From: Pseudarthrobacter enclensis
GTDB lineage: Bacteria; Actinomycetota; Actinomycetes; Actinomycetales; Micrococcaceae
Length of the DNA: 64,000 nt
Assembly (NCBI RefSeq): GCF_030811655.1
Contig: NZ_JAUSRE010000009.1
Location: 108,959 to 172,958 of the forward strand
Reading direction: 5' to 3'
Shown: piece by piece, positions 7,426-15,547 of the stretch
Position numbering within the stretch: position 1 is the stretch's first letter
Layout of the letters: each line of letters begins with the position of its first letter
Notes under the pieces: model-generated
The model's input: only the letters and a program-made list of their open reading frames with translations
Database searches by the model: none
Told to the model about the DNA's origin: nothing
Translations under genes and position numbers: made by a program

Positions 7426-9024
7426 TTACTTGTAGAGGCCTTCCCCGCCAACCCTGACATTGGTGGGCAGGTAACCGAACGGGCCAAGCCCGTTCCGGCC
7501 AAAGCTGCGGTCCACCTGGGTGACGCCGTTCCTGAAGTTGATCTTCACCGTGGGTGACAGCGATCCGCCGCGCACACCGTTGACATTGTCGATGAACGAC
7601 TGCACCAGGCCACCGGGCTGCACATAGTGCGAGTAGGCCTGGAACTGGCGGCCATTCTGCTGGCCCGAGATGCTGCCACTCGGGTTGTTGGCCGGCAGGT
7701 TGAGGTCGGTGGGCGAGCCGAGCGCCAGTCCGCTGTTGTTCACCGGCTGGAAATCGGAACGGATGCCGTCGCCAACGAAGCCGTAAACGCCGTCGGGACC
7801 GCGCATGCCGGCCGCGTAGGTGAACTGGTGGCTGATCGTGTACAGGTAGTATTTGTTCTTGCCGTTTTCGTTCTGGATGAAGATCTGGGGACGTTCAGTC
7901 TGGTCATTCACGCAGTTGGCGGACAGGATGGGCGGCAGGAAGGACCACTTGGTCAGGTCCTTGTTGTCCGCCACCGCCAAACCGACATTTGCGGTCTGGT
8001 AATAGGCTCCGCTGTTCTGGACGTCGGTGACGTTTTCAGCCTTCGGATCGCCGGGCCGGTACCCCAGGTCGTCGCCCTTGCACTGGTAGTCGCCGCGGTT
8101 TCCGGCGGTATTGCCTTCGAACACCATGTACGTCTTGCCCGGGTGGGCGGGATCCACGAACGTGTACGGGTCACGGAAGGCGAAACCGGGGTTTTGGGCC
8201 TTGGTCTGGTACATCTTTCCGTCCGGTTCCAGCAGCTTGGTGTGCTGGAACCCGTCGAACGTGACGCCGTTCTTGTCGGCGTGGATGTTGCCCAGCGCCT
8301 TGGCAATGGCCGCGTCGGGAGCGATCCCGCCGCCGCCGGCGTTGCGCTCAGCCACGTCATGGAAGGTGGTGGCCGTGTAGAAGACGTTTACGTGGTCACC
8401 CTGCATGAGGCGCGTGGACCCGGACCATTCGGTATTGCCGATGGAAGTGTTGTCCAGGAAGAGGTGGCCGCCGTAGTTCCACTTGTCCTTGGCAGGGTCC
8501 GCGTTGGTCTTGCGGAAGAAGTAGCCGATGCGGGCGTTCCAGTGGCGCTGGTCGAACCCGTAGCCGGCGTGGCGGTCCGCGACGAGGGAAAAGATGACAT
8601 CCCAGCCCTTGTAGCTGATCTGGTTCGCGTTCTCATCCGTAAGGGACCAGGTGTCCCAGACCCAGACGTCGTCATTCATGGCAGGGAAATCCTCGGGGAT
8701 TTCCGGCATGGTCACGTCCGGGCTCATGGAGTTCTGTCCGGGCGCGACGGTGGGATCGCTCTGCGCCATGATCTGCTTGGCATCTGCGCGGGTCCACTTG
8801 GAGGTGAAGTCCGACGCCGGATCGAAGGCCTGCTGCGTGTGGTTGGTGGGGAGGGCGAAGCCGGGAGTGGGGGCCGGCAGCTGCTGGGTGGCCGGCGGAT
8901 CCGATGGCTCGTTGGCCTGGGCGGACGGGACGGCCAGGAACGCCGATGCTGCGACGGCCGTCGCCAGGGCTGAGGCGACGGCGCGCCACCGCAGTGTCCG
9001 GCGTGATTGGGGGTGCTTGTGCAT
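7426..9024 (-). CDS. Secreted glycoside hydrolase family 68 fructosyltransferase (levansucrase/inulosucrase type)
   Basis: Predicted extracellular enzyme that splits sucrose and transfers fructose to water or a growing fructan, 532 residues. A signal peptide ends near residue 37 (VPSAQA/NEP). The GH68 triad is readable: nucleophile Asp124 in VWDTWSL, transition-state stabiliser Asp285 in FRDPYTF, and acid/base Glu377 in QTERPQIF. The TERPQ form is shared with other actinobacterial and proteobacterial enzymes. The ATG is preceded by GAGAAGAG; in-frame codons further upstream lack signal-peptide logic. It is monocistronic, with its own terminator and a LacI-type operator in a promoter about 250 nt upstream. 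Levan versus inulin product cannot be told from sequence. Confidence 0.92.
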   Translation of the reverse strand: MHKHPQSRRTLRWRAVASALATAVAASAFLAVPSAQANEPSDPPATQQLPAPTPGFALPTNHTQQAFDPASDFTSKWTRADAKQIMAQSDPTVAPGQNSMSPDVTMPEIPEDFPAMNDDVWVWDTWSLTDENANQISYKGWDVIFSLVADRHAGYGFDQRHWNARIGYFFRKTNADPAKDKWNYGGHLFLDNTSIGNTEWSGSTRLMQGDHVNVFYTATTFHDVAERNAGGGGIAPDAAIAKALGNIHADKNGVTFDGFQHTKLLEPDGKMYQTKAQNPGFAFRDPYTFVDPAHPGKTYMVFEGNTAGNRGDYQCKGDDLGYRPGDPKAENVTDVQNSGAYYQTANVGLAVADNKDLTKWSFLPPILSANCVNDQTERPQIFIQNENGKNKYYLYTISHQFTYAAGMRGPDGVYGFVGDGIRSDFQPVNNSGLALGSPTDLNLPANNPSGSISGQQNGRQFQAYSHYVQPGGLVQSFIDNVNGVRGGSLSPTVKINFRNGVTQVDRSFGRNGLGPFGYLPTNVRVGGEGLYK

Positions 9025-9271
9025 TGTTGCTCTTCTCGCGGAGTTGTGACTGTTCGTGGAAGACGGGCCGAGGCCCGGGCCCCGGACAACAACGCACCCG
9101 GCAACAGCGCAGGCGTCACCGGGGACGCCGTTGTGTGTCGGGGAAATACGGGGCCTGGGTAGGGCCCCGGACCGAAAAGGAAGCATGCTTTCCCTCAGCC
9201 GGCGTCCACGCTAGGCGGAGCGAGCGGAGGATTCCAAACATGTTTCAAGACGGAAATCCGGCTACCGCCGA

Positions 9272-9299
9272 GTAGTATGCAAGCGCTTACGCAGCCCAA
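9272..9299 (-). promoter_or_regulatory. Candidate promoter of the GH68 gene with LacI-type operator in the spacer
   Basis: On the minus strand TTGGGC (9299-9294) and TACTAC (9277-9272) are 16 nt apart. The spacer, TGCAAGCGCTTACGCA read on the plus strand (9278-9293), contains a LacI/GalR-type operator centred on AAGCGCTT. It matches the operator before the alpha-glucosidase at 12 of 14 positions. The promoter lies about 250 nt from the start codon, implying a long leader. Confidence 0.5.
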
Positions 9300-9451
9300 C
9301 GCGCGCGCGTGCCACAACGGTTTGGCACGCGTCAATTGTTTCGACGCCGGGCCGGGACTTCTTTCAGGGAGGCGGTCAGATGTTACAAGCGCCACAGCTA
9401 CCTGTAGGCACGGGACCTCGGTGGGGACCTGATGCGCCGGGCGGCGGCCCG

Positions 9452-9638
9452 GCGCGCCCGGAAAACCGCCCGCGTCGACGCGCAAGAGCGGGCGCGCTGC
9501 GCGGATTCATTGGCGCGGCGCACGTTCGGGTCCCGTCAGGGAACGTGCGCGCCGGAAAGGAGCATGCGCCTCGGAAACGAACAAGCGCGTCGGAAACCGC
9601 GGCGCGCGTCCCAAGGAATGCCCGCGTCGCCCGGAAAC
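9452..9638. repeat. Cluster of short degenerate GCGCG-CGGAAA repeats
   Basis: Five related short motifs occur in under 190 bp: GCGCGCCCGGAAAA (9452), GCGCGCCGGAAA (9547), TGCGCCTCGGAAAC (9565), AGCGCGTCGGAAACC (9584) and CGCGTCGCCCGGAAAC (9623). All are on the plus strand and non-coding. Spacing between the last four is about 18-39 bp. Function unknown. Confidence 0.5.
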
Positions 9639-9679
9639 GGGGCCTGCCTATTTGCCAGCAGACTGGGCCCGCAGCACCC

Positions 9680-9741
9680 CATCGACTGCTCCGCAGGTGT
9701 GGTCCAGGGGCCGCCAAACGACACGTCGGAAGCACCCGATG
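9680..9741. repeat. 62-bp palindromic element, degenerate copy A
   Basis: It begins CATCGACTGCTCCG, identical over 14 nt to the copy at 38153, and ends CCCGATG. The internal AAACGAC is in the same register as in that copy, and the length is exactly 62 bp. The stem is partly eroded: CATCG/CGATG, TGC/GCA, TCCG/CGGA (with a bulge) and GTGT/ACAC still pair. It lies 53 nt past the 3' end of tRNA-Phe. Confidence 0.65.
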
Positions 9742-9794
9742 GGTGGGGGTTAAATGAAGAAAAGCACCAGGTCCGAAGAACTGATGCTTCCCAG

Positions 9795-9870
9795 TGGTGG
9801 CTCCGACCGGCGTCGATCCGGTGACCTTTCGATTTTCAGTCGAACGCTCTACCAACTGAGCTACAGAGCC
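9795..9870 (-). tRNA. tRNA-Phe: tRNA-Phe (anticodon GAA)
   Basis: Minus-strand cloverleaf with acceptor GGCTCTG/CGGAGCC, D-loop AGTTGGTAGA, anticodon stem and loop TTCGACTGAAAATCGAA with GAA, and a T-loop around CCGGATCGACGCCGG. The CCA end is encoded (9795-9797). Confidence 0.95.
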
Positions 9871-9918
9871 TAGGTGACTAGTCACCATGACAGCCGGAAT
9901 TTCTTCCAACAATCAGAG

Positions 9919-9992
9919 CGACCCTGACGGGACTTGAACCCGCGACCTCCGCCGTGACAGGGCGGCGCGCTAACCAACTGCGCTACAGGGCC
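9919..9992 (-). tRNA. tRNA-Asp: tRNA-Asp (anticodon GTC)
   Basis: Minus strand: acceptor GGCCCTG/CAGGGTC, D-arm GCGCAGTTGGTTAGCGC, anticodon arm CCGCCCTGTCACGGCGG with GTC, T-arm GCGGGTTCAAGTCCCGT. No CCA is encoded. It is 48 nt upstream of tRNA-Phe in the same direction. Confidence 0.95.
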
Positions 9993-10082
9993 TTGCGTTT
10001 CTTGCTTTGCAGTATCTCTACCGCTTTTTTCAAGGCTTCCAGCCTACCAGACTTTTTCAGCCTGCTTGACCAGTTCCTTGCG

Positions 10083-10155
10083 TACCCCCAACGGGATTCG
10101 AACCCGTGCCGCCGCCGTGAAAGGGCGGTGTCCTAGGCCGCTAGACGATGGGGGC
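10083..10155 (-). tRNA. tRNA-Glu: tRNA-Glu (anticodon TTC)
   Basis: Minus strand: acceptor GCCCCCA/TGGGGGT, anticodon arm CCGCCCTTTCACGGCGG with TTC, T-arm ACGGGTTCGAATCCCGT. It is first in the Glu-Asp-Phe array, which is probably co-transcribed. Confidence 0.95.
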
Positions 10156-10319
10156 CAGAACCCGTTCGGAGCAAAATAAAAGGCGTCAAGCGGGGCTTTT
10201 CGTCTTTGTCCTTCGCGTTTCTCCGAACTGGACTCTAAAACTATAGGGGCTAACCGGGAATAATCCAAAATCCACGAAAAACCGCAGCGTTGGGCCCCTG
10301 TCCGGGTAAAGATGGACGG

Positions 10320-11330
10320 ATGGATGCCGTAGCAGCGCTCAACGAGATTGCTTTCTGGCTGGAGCGCGGACGCGCCGCCACGTTCAAGGTCCAGGCCTTC
10401 CGCAAGGCCGCCGCGGCCATCGGGCCCCTCGGGCCGGAGGAGGTGGCAGCGCGCGCCCGGACTGGCCGGCTCAAGTCCATGAAGGGGATTGGCGACCGGA
10501 CTTATGCGGTGATTCGGCAGGCCGTTGATGGACAGGTCCCCGATTACCTGGCAGACCTTCGCGAGAAGGGCGCCCAGCCCCTGGCATCCGGGGGTTCGGA
10601 CCTCCGGGAATCGCTCCGGGGCGACCTGCACAGCCACAGCGAATGGTCCGACGGCGGCTCCCCCATAGAACTCATGCTGGCAGCGGCGGAGGTGCTGGGC
10701 AGAGAGTACCTGGCGTTGACGGACCACTCCCCCAACCTCACCATCGCCAACGGCCTCTCCCCCGCGCGCCTGCGGGATCAGCTGGATGTGGTGGCCGGCA
10801 TCAACGAAAAAGCCGGAGGTACCAGGCTGCTCACCGGGATCGAAGTGGACATCCTGGAGTCCGGCGAGCTGGACCAGGAGCCGGAACTGCTGGAGCGCCT
10901 GGACATCGTGGTGGCCAGCGTCCACTCAAAGTTGCGCGCCGACCGGAAGACCATGACCGCGCGGATGCTGGGCGGGATCCAGGACCCGCGGACCAACGTG
11001 CTGGGACACTGCACCGGGCGCCTGGTGGAGGGCTCGCGGGGAACCCGGCCGCCGTCTGAATTCGATGCCGTGGAAGTGTTTTCGGCGTGCGCGGAACATA
11101 ATGTGGCGGTCGAGATCAATTCCCGCCCCGAACGGCAGGACCCGCCGGACGCCCTGATCCAGCTGGCCCTGGAAGCAGGCTGCCTGTTCTCGATAGACAG
11201 CGATGCCCACGCTCCCGGGCAGCTGGACTTCCTGCAGTACGGTGCGGAGCGGGCCGCCCGCAACAACGTCCCGGCTGACCGGATCATCACCACATGGCCC
11301 GTGGACAAGCTTCTTGCCTGGGCAGGCTGA
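10320..11330 (+). CDS. PHP-domain phosphoesterase with N-terminal helix-hairpin-helix region (PolX-like)
   Basis: A 336-residue protein starting MDAVAALNEIAFWLERG. Residues 1-85 resemble the helix-hairpin-helix DNA-contacting part of family X polymerases (RLKSMKGIGDRTYAVIRQAV). Residues from about 100 form a PHP phosphoesterase with the metal ligands GDLHSHSEWSDGG, ALTDHS, TGIEVDIL, VASVHS, LGHCTGRLV and SIDSDAHAP. There is no polymerase palm domain, so it is a stand-alone PHP protein, perhaps involved in DNA repair or phosphate-ester cleavage. An in-frame TTG 30 nt upstream is less likely as the start. Substrate unknown. Confidence 0.85.
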   Translation: MDAVAALNEIAFWLERGRAATFKVQAFRKAAAAIGPLGPEEVAARARTGRLKSMKGIGDRTYAVIRQAVDGQVPDYLADLREKGAQPLASGGSDLRESLRGDLHSHSEWSDGGSPIELMLAAAEVLGREYLALTDHSPNLTIANGLSPARLRDQLDVVAGINEKAGGTRLLTGIEVDILESGELDQEPELLERLDIVVASVHSKLRADRKTMTARMLGGIQDPRTNVLGHCTGRLVEGSRGTRPPSEFDAVEVFSACAEHNVAVEINSRPERQDPPDALIQLALEAGCLFSIDSDAHAPGQLDFLQYGAERAARNNVPADRIITTWPVDKLLAWAG

Positions 11331-11411
11331 CCGGAAAGTGCGCGCGGACGGCGGGAGTGGTGTGGCCATTTTCCGCCAGCCCGGCATTCCGTCCAGCCGT
11401 AGATTGTTCTT

Positions 11412-12416
11412 ATGCCTTCAACCAGTCCCGCACGCGAACCCCTCACCCCACCATCGGCACCACCTGCTCCGGTCAAGGCCCTCGGCGTGGCGGCCATGGT
11501 GGTCACAGTTGTGCTGTGGGCGTCGGCGTTCGTTGGCATCAGGGCCGTAGGCCCGTTCTTCTCACCCGGCTCCCTGACGCTGGGCAGGCTGACGATTGCC
11601 GCCGTCGCACTGGCCTTTGTCGTTGTGCCGCAACTGCTCAGGAGCCGGCTGTTGCCTAAGGGCCGGGAGTGGCTTCCCATCCTGGCCTACGGGGTGATGT
11701 GGTTTGGCGGCTACAACGTGGCGCTGAACGCTGCGGAGCACATCCTGGATGCCGGCACCAGCGCCCTGCTGATCAACGTCAACCCCATCCTGGTGGCCAT
11801 CATGGCCGGCATGTTCCTCAAGGAGGGGTTCCCGCGCTGGCTGCTCATCGGCAGCACCGTGGCATTCGCGGGCGTCGCGCTCATCGCCGCCGGTTCCGGA
11901 CAGCCGCGCACCCCCGGGGAAAGCTCGACGGCGGACCTGGCCGGCGTGGGGCTTTGCCTCCTTGCCGCGGTGCTCGCCGCAGTCAGCGTCATCATCCAGA
12001 AGCCGGTGGTGCGGAAATTTCCGGCGGCCCAGGCTACCTGGTTCGGGATCGTAGTGGGAGCGCTGTGCTGCCTGCCCTTCGCAGGGCAGCTGGCATCCGA
12101 AGTCCAGGCTGCCCCTGTTCAGGCCACTCTCGGCCTGGTGTACCTGGGTGTCTTCCCCACGGCCATCGCCTTCACCACCTGGGCCTACGCGTTATCGCTG
12201 GTGGACGCCGGGAAGCTGGCAGCCACCACGTATCTGGTTCCCGGCACCACCGTCCTCATCTCCTGGCTGCTGCTGGGTGAGATTCCCACCGCCTGGGGCC
12301 TGGTGGGCGGCTTGGTGTGCCTGGCAGGCGTGGGCCTGACCCGGCGCAGGACCAGGACTGACAGGGCGCCGGAAAGGCCGCTGGAAGAAGGGGGCGCGCG
12401 CCCCCTCCGGCGCTAG
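11412..12416 (+). CDS. EamA/DMT-family transporter
   Basis: Inner-membrane transporter of the drug/metabolite (EamA, RhaT-like) family, 334 residues with about ten hydrophobic segments in two repeats. Landmarks are VLWASAFVGIRAVGPFFSPG in the first repeat and VFPTAIAFTTWAYALSLVDA in the second. The C-terminus is short and charged (RRRTRTDRAPE). Such proteins usually export amino acids or metabolites; the substrate is not readable. It stands alone, 82 nt after the PHP gene, with a weak ribosome-binding site. Confidence 0.88.
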   Translation: MPSTSPAREPLTPPSAPPAPVKALGVAAMVVTVVLWASAFVGIRAVGPFFSPGSLTLGRLTIAAVALAFVVVPQLLRSRLLPKGREWLPILAYGVMWFGGYNVALNAAEHILDAGTSALLINVNPILVAIMAGMFLKEGFPRWLLIGSTVAFAGVALIAAGSGQPRTPGESSTADLAGVGLCLLAAVLAAVSVIIQKPVVRKFPAAQATWFGIVVGALCCLPFAGQLASEVQAAPVQATLGLVYLGVFPTAIAFTTWAYALSLVDAGKLAATTYLVPGTTVLISWLLLGEIPTAWGLVGGLVCLAGVGLTRRRTRTDRAPERPLEEGGARPLRR

Positions 12417-12425
12417 AGTCGGAGT

Positions 12426-12887
12426 ATGCCAGCCACCCTCCCGCCGGGTTTGCCCATTATTCCCCCACCGCCTGACAGACCCGGGGGCGGGAACCAGCCC
12501 CGCCACGTACAGGCAGCGGGATTCACCATGTCCCCCGACGAGTTCGAATCGGCAGTCCAGGATGCCCTGGACAGCATCCCCGCAAAGCTGGCCCAGGCCA
12601 TGGACAACGTTGCGGTCTTCATCGACGACGACTACATTCCCGGCCCCGGGGAAGATCCGGACACCGTGCTGTTGGGATTGTACGAGGGGGTTCCGCTAAC
12701 GGAACGCGACTCGTGGTGGGATGCCGGGTCCCTCCCGGACCGGATAACTATCTTCCGCGAACCGATCCTGGAGATCTGCGCCTCCCGGGAAGACGTAATC
12801 CACGAGGTGGCCGTGACTGTGGTGCACGAAATCGCCCACCACTTCGGCATTTCCGACAAGCGGCTGCACGAGCTGGGCTGGGGCTAG
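12426..12887 (+). CDS. Metallopeptidase family protein (minimal zincin-like, DUF1025)
   Basis: A 153-residue protein with the zincin motif HEIAHHFGI (ligands HExxH) in its last quarter, after DRITIFREPILEIC. This matches the small minimal-MMP-like family common in actinobacteria. The Pro-rich N-terminus (PPGLPIIPPPPDRPGG) is not part of the fold; an alternative ATG at 12528 (MSPDEFESAVQDAL) would remove it. The gene starts 10 nt after the EamA stop and ends 11 nt before the cation transporter, so the three may be one operon. Natural substrate unknown. Confidence 0.85.
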   Translation: MPATLPPGLPIIPPPPDRPGGGNQPRHVQAAGFTMSPDEFESAVQDALDSIPAKLAQAMDNVAVFIDDDYIPGPGEDPDTVLLGLYEGVPLTERDSWWDAGSLPDRITIFREPILEICASREDVIHEVAVTVVHEIAHHFGISDKRLHELGWG

Positions 12888-12897
12888 CCTTGTAGGC

Positions 12898-13818
12898 ATG
12901 GGACATGACCACAGCCACAGCCACGGGATCACCGCCACGGGCCGGCACCGAAAACGCCTTGTGGCCGTCCTGGGGATCACCCTTGGCGTGGTGGTGATCC
13001 AGATTGTGGGCGCGGTGTTCTCCGGTTCCCTCTCCCTGCTCGCCGATGCCGGCCACATGCTCTCCGACGCAGCCGGCGTCACCATCGCCCTGCTGGCAGC
13101 ATGGATTGCCGGCCGCCCCGCCAGCGACCAGCGGACCTACGGCTACCAGCGCGCCGAGGTCCTGGCAGCCCTGGCCAACGCCTTGATCCTGATCGTGATC
13201 TCCGTGGTGATCTTCACCGAGGCGATCCGGCGGTTCGGTGCGCCACCGGAAGTCCACACGGACATCATGCTCTTCGCCGCCGTCCTGGGCGCCGTGGCCA
13301 ACCTGGCCTCGCTCCTCATCCTGCGTACGGCCCAGGATGAGAGCCTGAACGTCCGCGGCGCCTACCTGGAGGTGCTCGGCGACCTCCTGGGCTCGGTGGC
13401 CGTCATTATCGCCGCCGTGGTGATCATGCTGACCGGATTCCAGACGGCGGACACCATTGCATCTGTGCTGATCGCACTGATGATCCTGCCGCGGGCATGG
13501 AGCTTGCTGCGCGACGTGGTGGATGTGCTGCTGGAGGCCAGCCCGAAAGGGGTGGAGGTGCAGATGATCCGTGAGCACATCCTTTCGGTGGCCGGAGTGA
13601 CCGATGTGCACGACATCCACATCTGGACCATTACCTCAGGGGTTCCGGTGTTCTCTGCCCACGTGGTGGTGGAGGACGGGGTGCTCAACGCCCGGGGTGC
13701 CGATCAGTTGCTGGACAAGCTCATTACCTGCCTGGGCTCGCACTTCGACACTGACCACTGCACGTTCCAGCTGGAGCCTGCCAGCCACTCGGACCACGAA
13801 GCACATCAGCACGCCTAG
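12898..13818 (+). CDS. Cation diffusion facilitator family transporter (CzcD/ZitB type)
   Basis: Proton-driven efflux of Zn2+, Co2+ or similar ions, 306 residues. The His-rich start MGHDHSHSHGITATGRHRKR and a His-rich tail (SHSDHEAHQH) are typical. Six membrane segments follow, including LLADAGHMLSDAAGV, which holds the HxxxD metal site of helix 2, and helix 5 with its paired residues (VIIAAVVIMLTGFQTAD). The cytoplasmic C-terminal domain carries DVHDIHIWTITSG and FDTDHCTFQLE. No metal regulator is adjacent. Confidence 0.92.
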   Translation: MGHDHSHSHGITATGRHRKRLVAVLGITLGVVVIQIVGAVFSGSLSLLADAGHMLSDAAGVTIALLAAWIAGRPASDQRTYGYQRAEVLAALANALILIVISVVIFTEAIRRFGAPPEVHTDIMLFAAVLGAVANLASLLILRTAQDESLNVRGAYLEVLGDLLGSVAVIIAAVVIMLTGFQTADTIASVLIALMILPRAWSLLRDVVDVLLEASPKGVEVQMIREHILSVAGVTDVHDIHIWTITSGVPVFSAHVVVEDGVLNARGADQLLDKLITCLGSHFDTDHCTFQLEPASHSDHEAHQHA

Positions 13819-13913
13819 TCCGACACACCACAGCATATTCCGCCGCTAATCACATTGTTGTGGTTTATGTTATTGATGTGACTGCTGTTGCCAATGTGCA
13901 ACGCCTCACGTAA

Positions 13914-13954
13914 CCTCAGACTGCTGGCGAGCAGCTGAGGGGCACCGTCGTGCC
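13914..13954 (+). other. Two adjacent hairpins in the leader of the NlpC/P60 gene
   Basis: CCTCAG-A-CTGCT pairs with AGCAG-CTGAGG around a GGCG loop (13914-13940) and is followed at once by GGCAC-CGTC-GTGCC (13941-13954). Both lie 48-88 nt upstream of the start codon. I see no T-run and no conserved core of a known riboswitch class. An AT-rich stretch at about 13850-13885 upstream could be the promoter. Confidence 0.45.
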
Positions 13955-14001
13955 GCATCCAGAACCTCACTCCCAGCCTTACCGTTGCGAGGACTCTGCA
14001 G

Positions 14002-15507
14002 ATGGCTTTATCCGGATCGGGCCGCGGGACGGCCGTGCTGTGCGCCGCCGTCGTACTCTTTGCATCTGCGGCAACACCGGCAGCCGCCTTACCGGCGATG
14101 TACTCCCCGCTGGCCGTTCCGGCATCGCCGGAGATTCCTTCACCCGAGGACATCGCCGCAGCCAAGGCCAGCGAGTCCGCTACGGCCGACGAGGTCACCA
14201 GGATCGAGGGGATTCTGGCTGACGCGGCCACATCCCAGCAGGCGGCGTTCGCGGTGGCGATGCAGGCCAACAACTCCTACAGCGAAGCTTTGGTGGAACT
14301 GCAGCAGAGGACGGAGGCCGCATCCGTTGCCTCCGCCAAGGCCGCGTCCGCACGCGAGCAGCAGGACAAGACCCGGAAGCAGGTGGGGCAGCTCGCCGGC
14401 GACCTGTACCGGAACGGCGGCCTGAACCCCACCCTTGGAACCTTGGCCAGCGGGGGCGAAAGCATGCAGCAGGCCGCCACGCTTGAGGCTCTCTCGGCAA
14501 GCCGCAGCCGCGCCTTTGACGCTGCTGACGCCGCCGCTACCGCCTACCGTTCCCTCACGGCAGCGGCTGACGATGCCACCAAGGCCGCCGCTGATGCGGC
14601 GACGACTGCAGAACAGCGAAAGTCCGAGGCCGAACAGGCAAACGCTGCGCAGGTCAAAGCGGTGTCCGACGCCAAAGCACAGCGGACCGTCCTGGTGGAC
14701 CAGTTGGCACAGCTCCGCAACACCACGGCGGCGCTGGAGTCGGCCCGTGTGGATGCCCTTGACCGGCAACGTGAAGAGGCACGCCTCGCCGCGCTTTCCG
14801 CCGCCGCTGACAAGGCGGCCCAGGACAAGGCCACCCAGGACACCGCTGCCCAAAACCAGGGAGCCCGGAACCAGGCGTCCCCGCAAACCAACTCCGGGCA
14901 GGCCGCCGCCCCTGCGGCTCCGGCTCCTGCAGCACCCGCCCAAGCCGCGCCTCCTGCGCCAGCCCCCGCAGCACCGGCACCAGCTGATCCAGCGCCGGCC
15001 CCGGCTGCCCCAGCCCCGGTTGCCCCGGCCCCCGCACCTGCTCCACCTGCTGATCCAGCCCCCGCACCGGCCCCGCCTGCGCCTGCTCCGGTTGCCCCGG
15101 CGCCCGCGCCCGCCCCTGCTCCTTCGACCGGTTCAGGCACCTACGACGTGGCCATTTCCGTTGCCTTGGGGAAGGTCGGCGCGCCTTACTACTACCAGTG
15201 GGGCGGCACAGGCGTGTATGGCTTTGACTGCTCGGGACTGGTCCAGAACGCCTTTGCCGCCGCCGGCACGTACCTTCCCCGCACCGCGTCCCAGCAATAT
15301 GCGGCGGCCCCGGTACACGTGCCGATTTCGCAGGCCCGCCGCGGCGACCTGCTGGTCTGGGGTTCGGCGCCGAACTTCTACCACGTGGCCATCTACCTTG
15401 GGAACGGCCAGGTGGTGCAGGCACTCAACCCGCAGGAAGGCATCACCGTCTCATCCATCAGTTCGATGGTGGGCATGGATCTCTACCCGTACGCAGCCCG
15501 CTACTGA
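14002..15507 (+). CDS. Secreted NlpC/P60 peptidoglycan endopeptidase with coiled-coil domain
   Basis: Cell-wall hydrolase of the RipA type, 501 residues, expected to cut between D-Glu and diaminopimelate or lysine in stem peptides. A signal peptide (VLCAAVVLFASAATPAAALP) comes first. A long Ala/Gln/Glu-rich coiled coil follows (about 50-290). A Pro-Ala linker then covers about residues 290-375. The C-terminal NlpC/P60 domain has catalytic Cys410 (FDCSGLV) and His461 (YHVAIYLG). The ribosome-binding site GAGGA precedes the ATG. It is convergent with the ABC exporter genes. The coiled coil probably controls activity through FtsX or self-inhibition, as in relatives. Confidence 0.92.
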   Translation: MALSGSGRGTAVLCAAVVLFASAATPAAALPAMYSPLAVPASPEIPSPEDIAAAKASESATADEVTRIEGILADAATSQQAAFAVAMQANNSYSEALVELQQRTEAASVASAKAASAREQQDKTRKQVGQLAGDLYRNGGLNPTLGTLASGGESMQQAATLEALSASRSRAFDAADAAATAYRSLTAAADDATKAAADAATTAEQRKSEAEQANAAQVKAVSDAKAQRTVLVDQLAQLRNTTAALESARVDALDRQREEARLAALSAAADKAAQDKATQDTAAQNQGARNQASPQTNSGQAAAPAAPAPAAPAQAAPPAPAPAAPAPADPAPAPAAPAPVAPAPAPAPPADPAPAPAPPAPAPVAPAPAPAPAPSTGSGTYDVAISVALGKVGAPYYYQWGGTGVYGFDCSGLVQNAFAAAGTYLPRTASQQYAAAPVHVPISQARRGDLLVWGSAPNFYHVAIYLGNGQVVQALNPQEGITVSSISSMVGMDLYPYAARY

Positions 15508-15547
15508 GCTGGGGGTCGGGCTGCGAAAGCAGGCCGCTCCGCCGTCG

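Larger units (their letters stand above)
9025..9794. other. Non-coding stretch between the GH68 gene and the tRNA cluster
   Basis: No convincing gene. From the GH68 side it holds the 5' leader of that gene, its promoter with a LacI-type operator (9272-9299), a very GC-rich segment with degenerate GCGCGYCGGAAA repeats (about 9452-9638), and a degenerate copy of the 62-bp palindromic element (9680-9741). Open frames exist on both strands but have no ribosome-binding site, no recognisable domain and overlap each other. Confidence 0.6.

Noticed and set aside
7627..8973. 448-codon plus-strand frame across the GH68 gene
   Set aside because: It lies wholly inside the fructosyltransferase gene, which has a full catalytic triad and signal peptide.
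9376..9912. 178-codon minus-strand frame in the tRNA region
   Set aside because: It runs through tRNA-Phe and GC-rich non-coding repeats and has no domain.
13819..14001. c-di-AMP (ydaO) riboswitch before the NlpC/P60 gene
   Set aside because: Hairpins exist but the conserved GAAUC and GGGG-ACCC-type core motifs are not visible.
14868..15130. Ala-Pro repeat stretch as a DNA repeat array or CRISPR
   Set aside because: It is an in-frame low-complexity Pro-Ala linker of the secreted hydrolase, with no constant repeat-spacer pattern.
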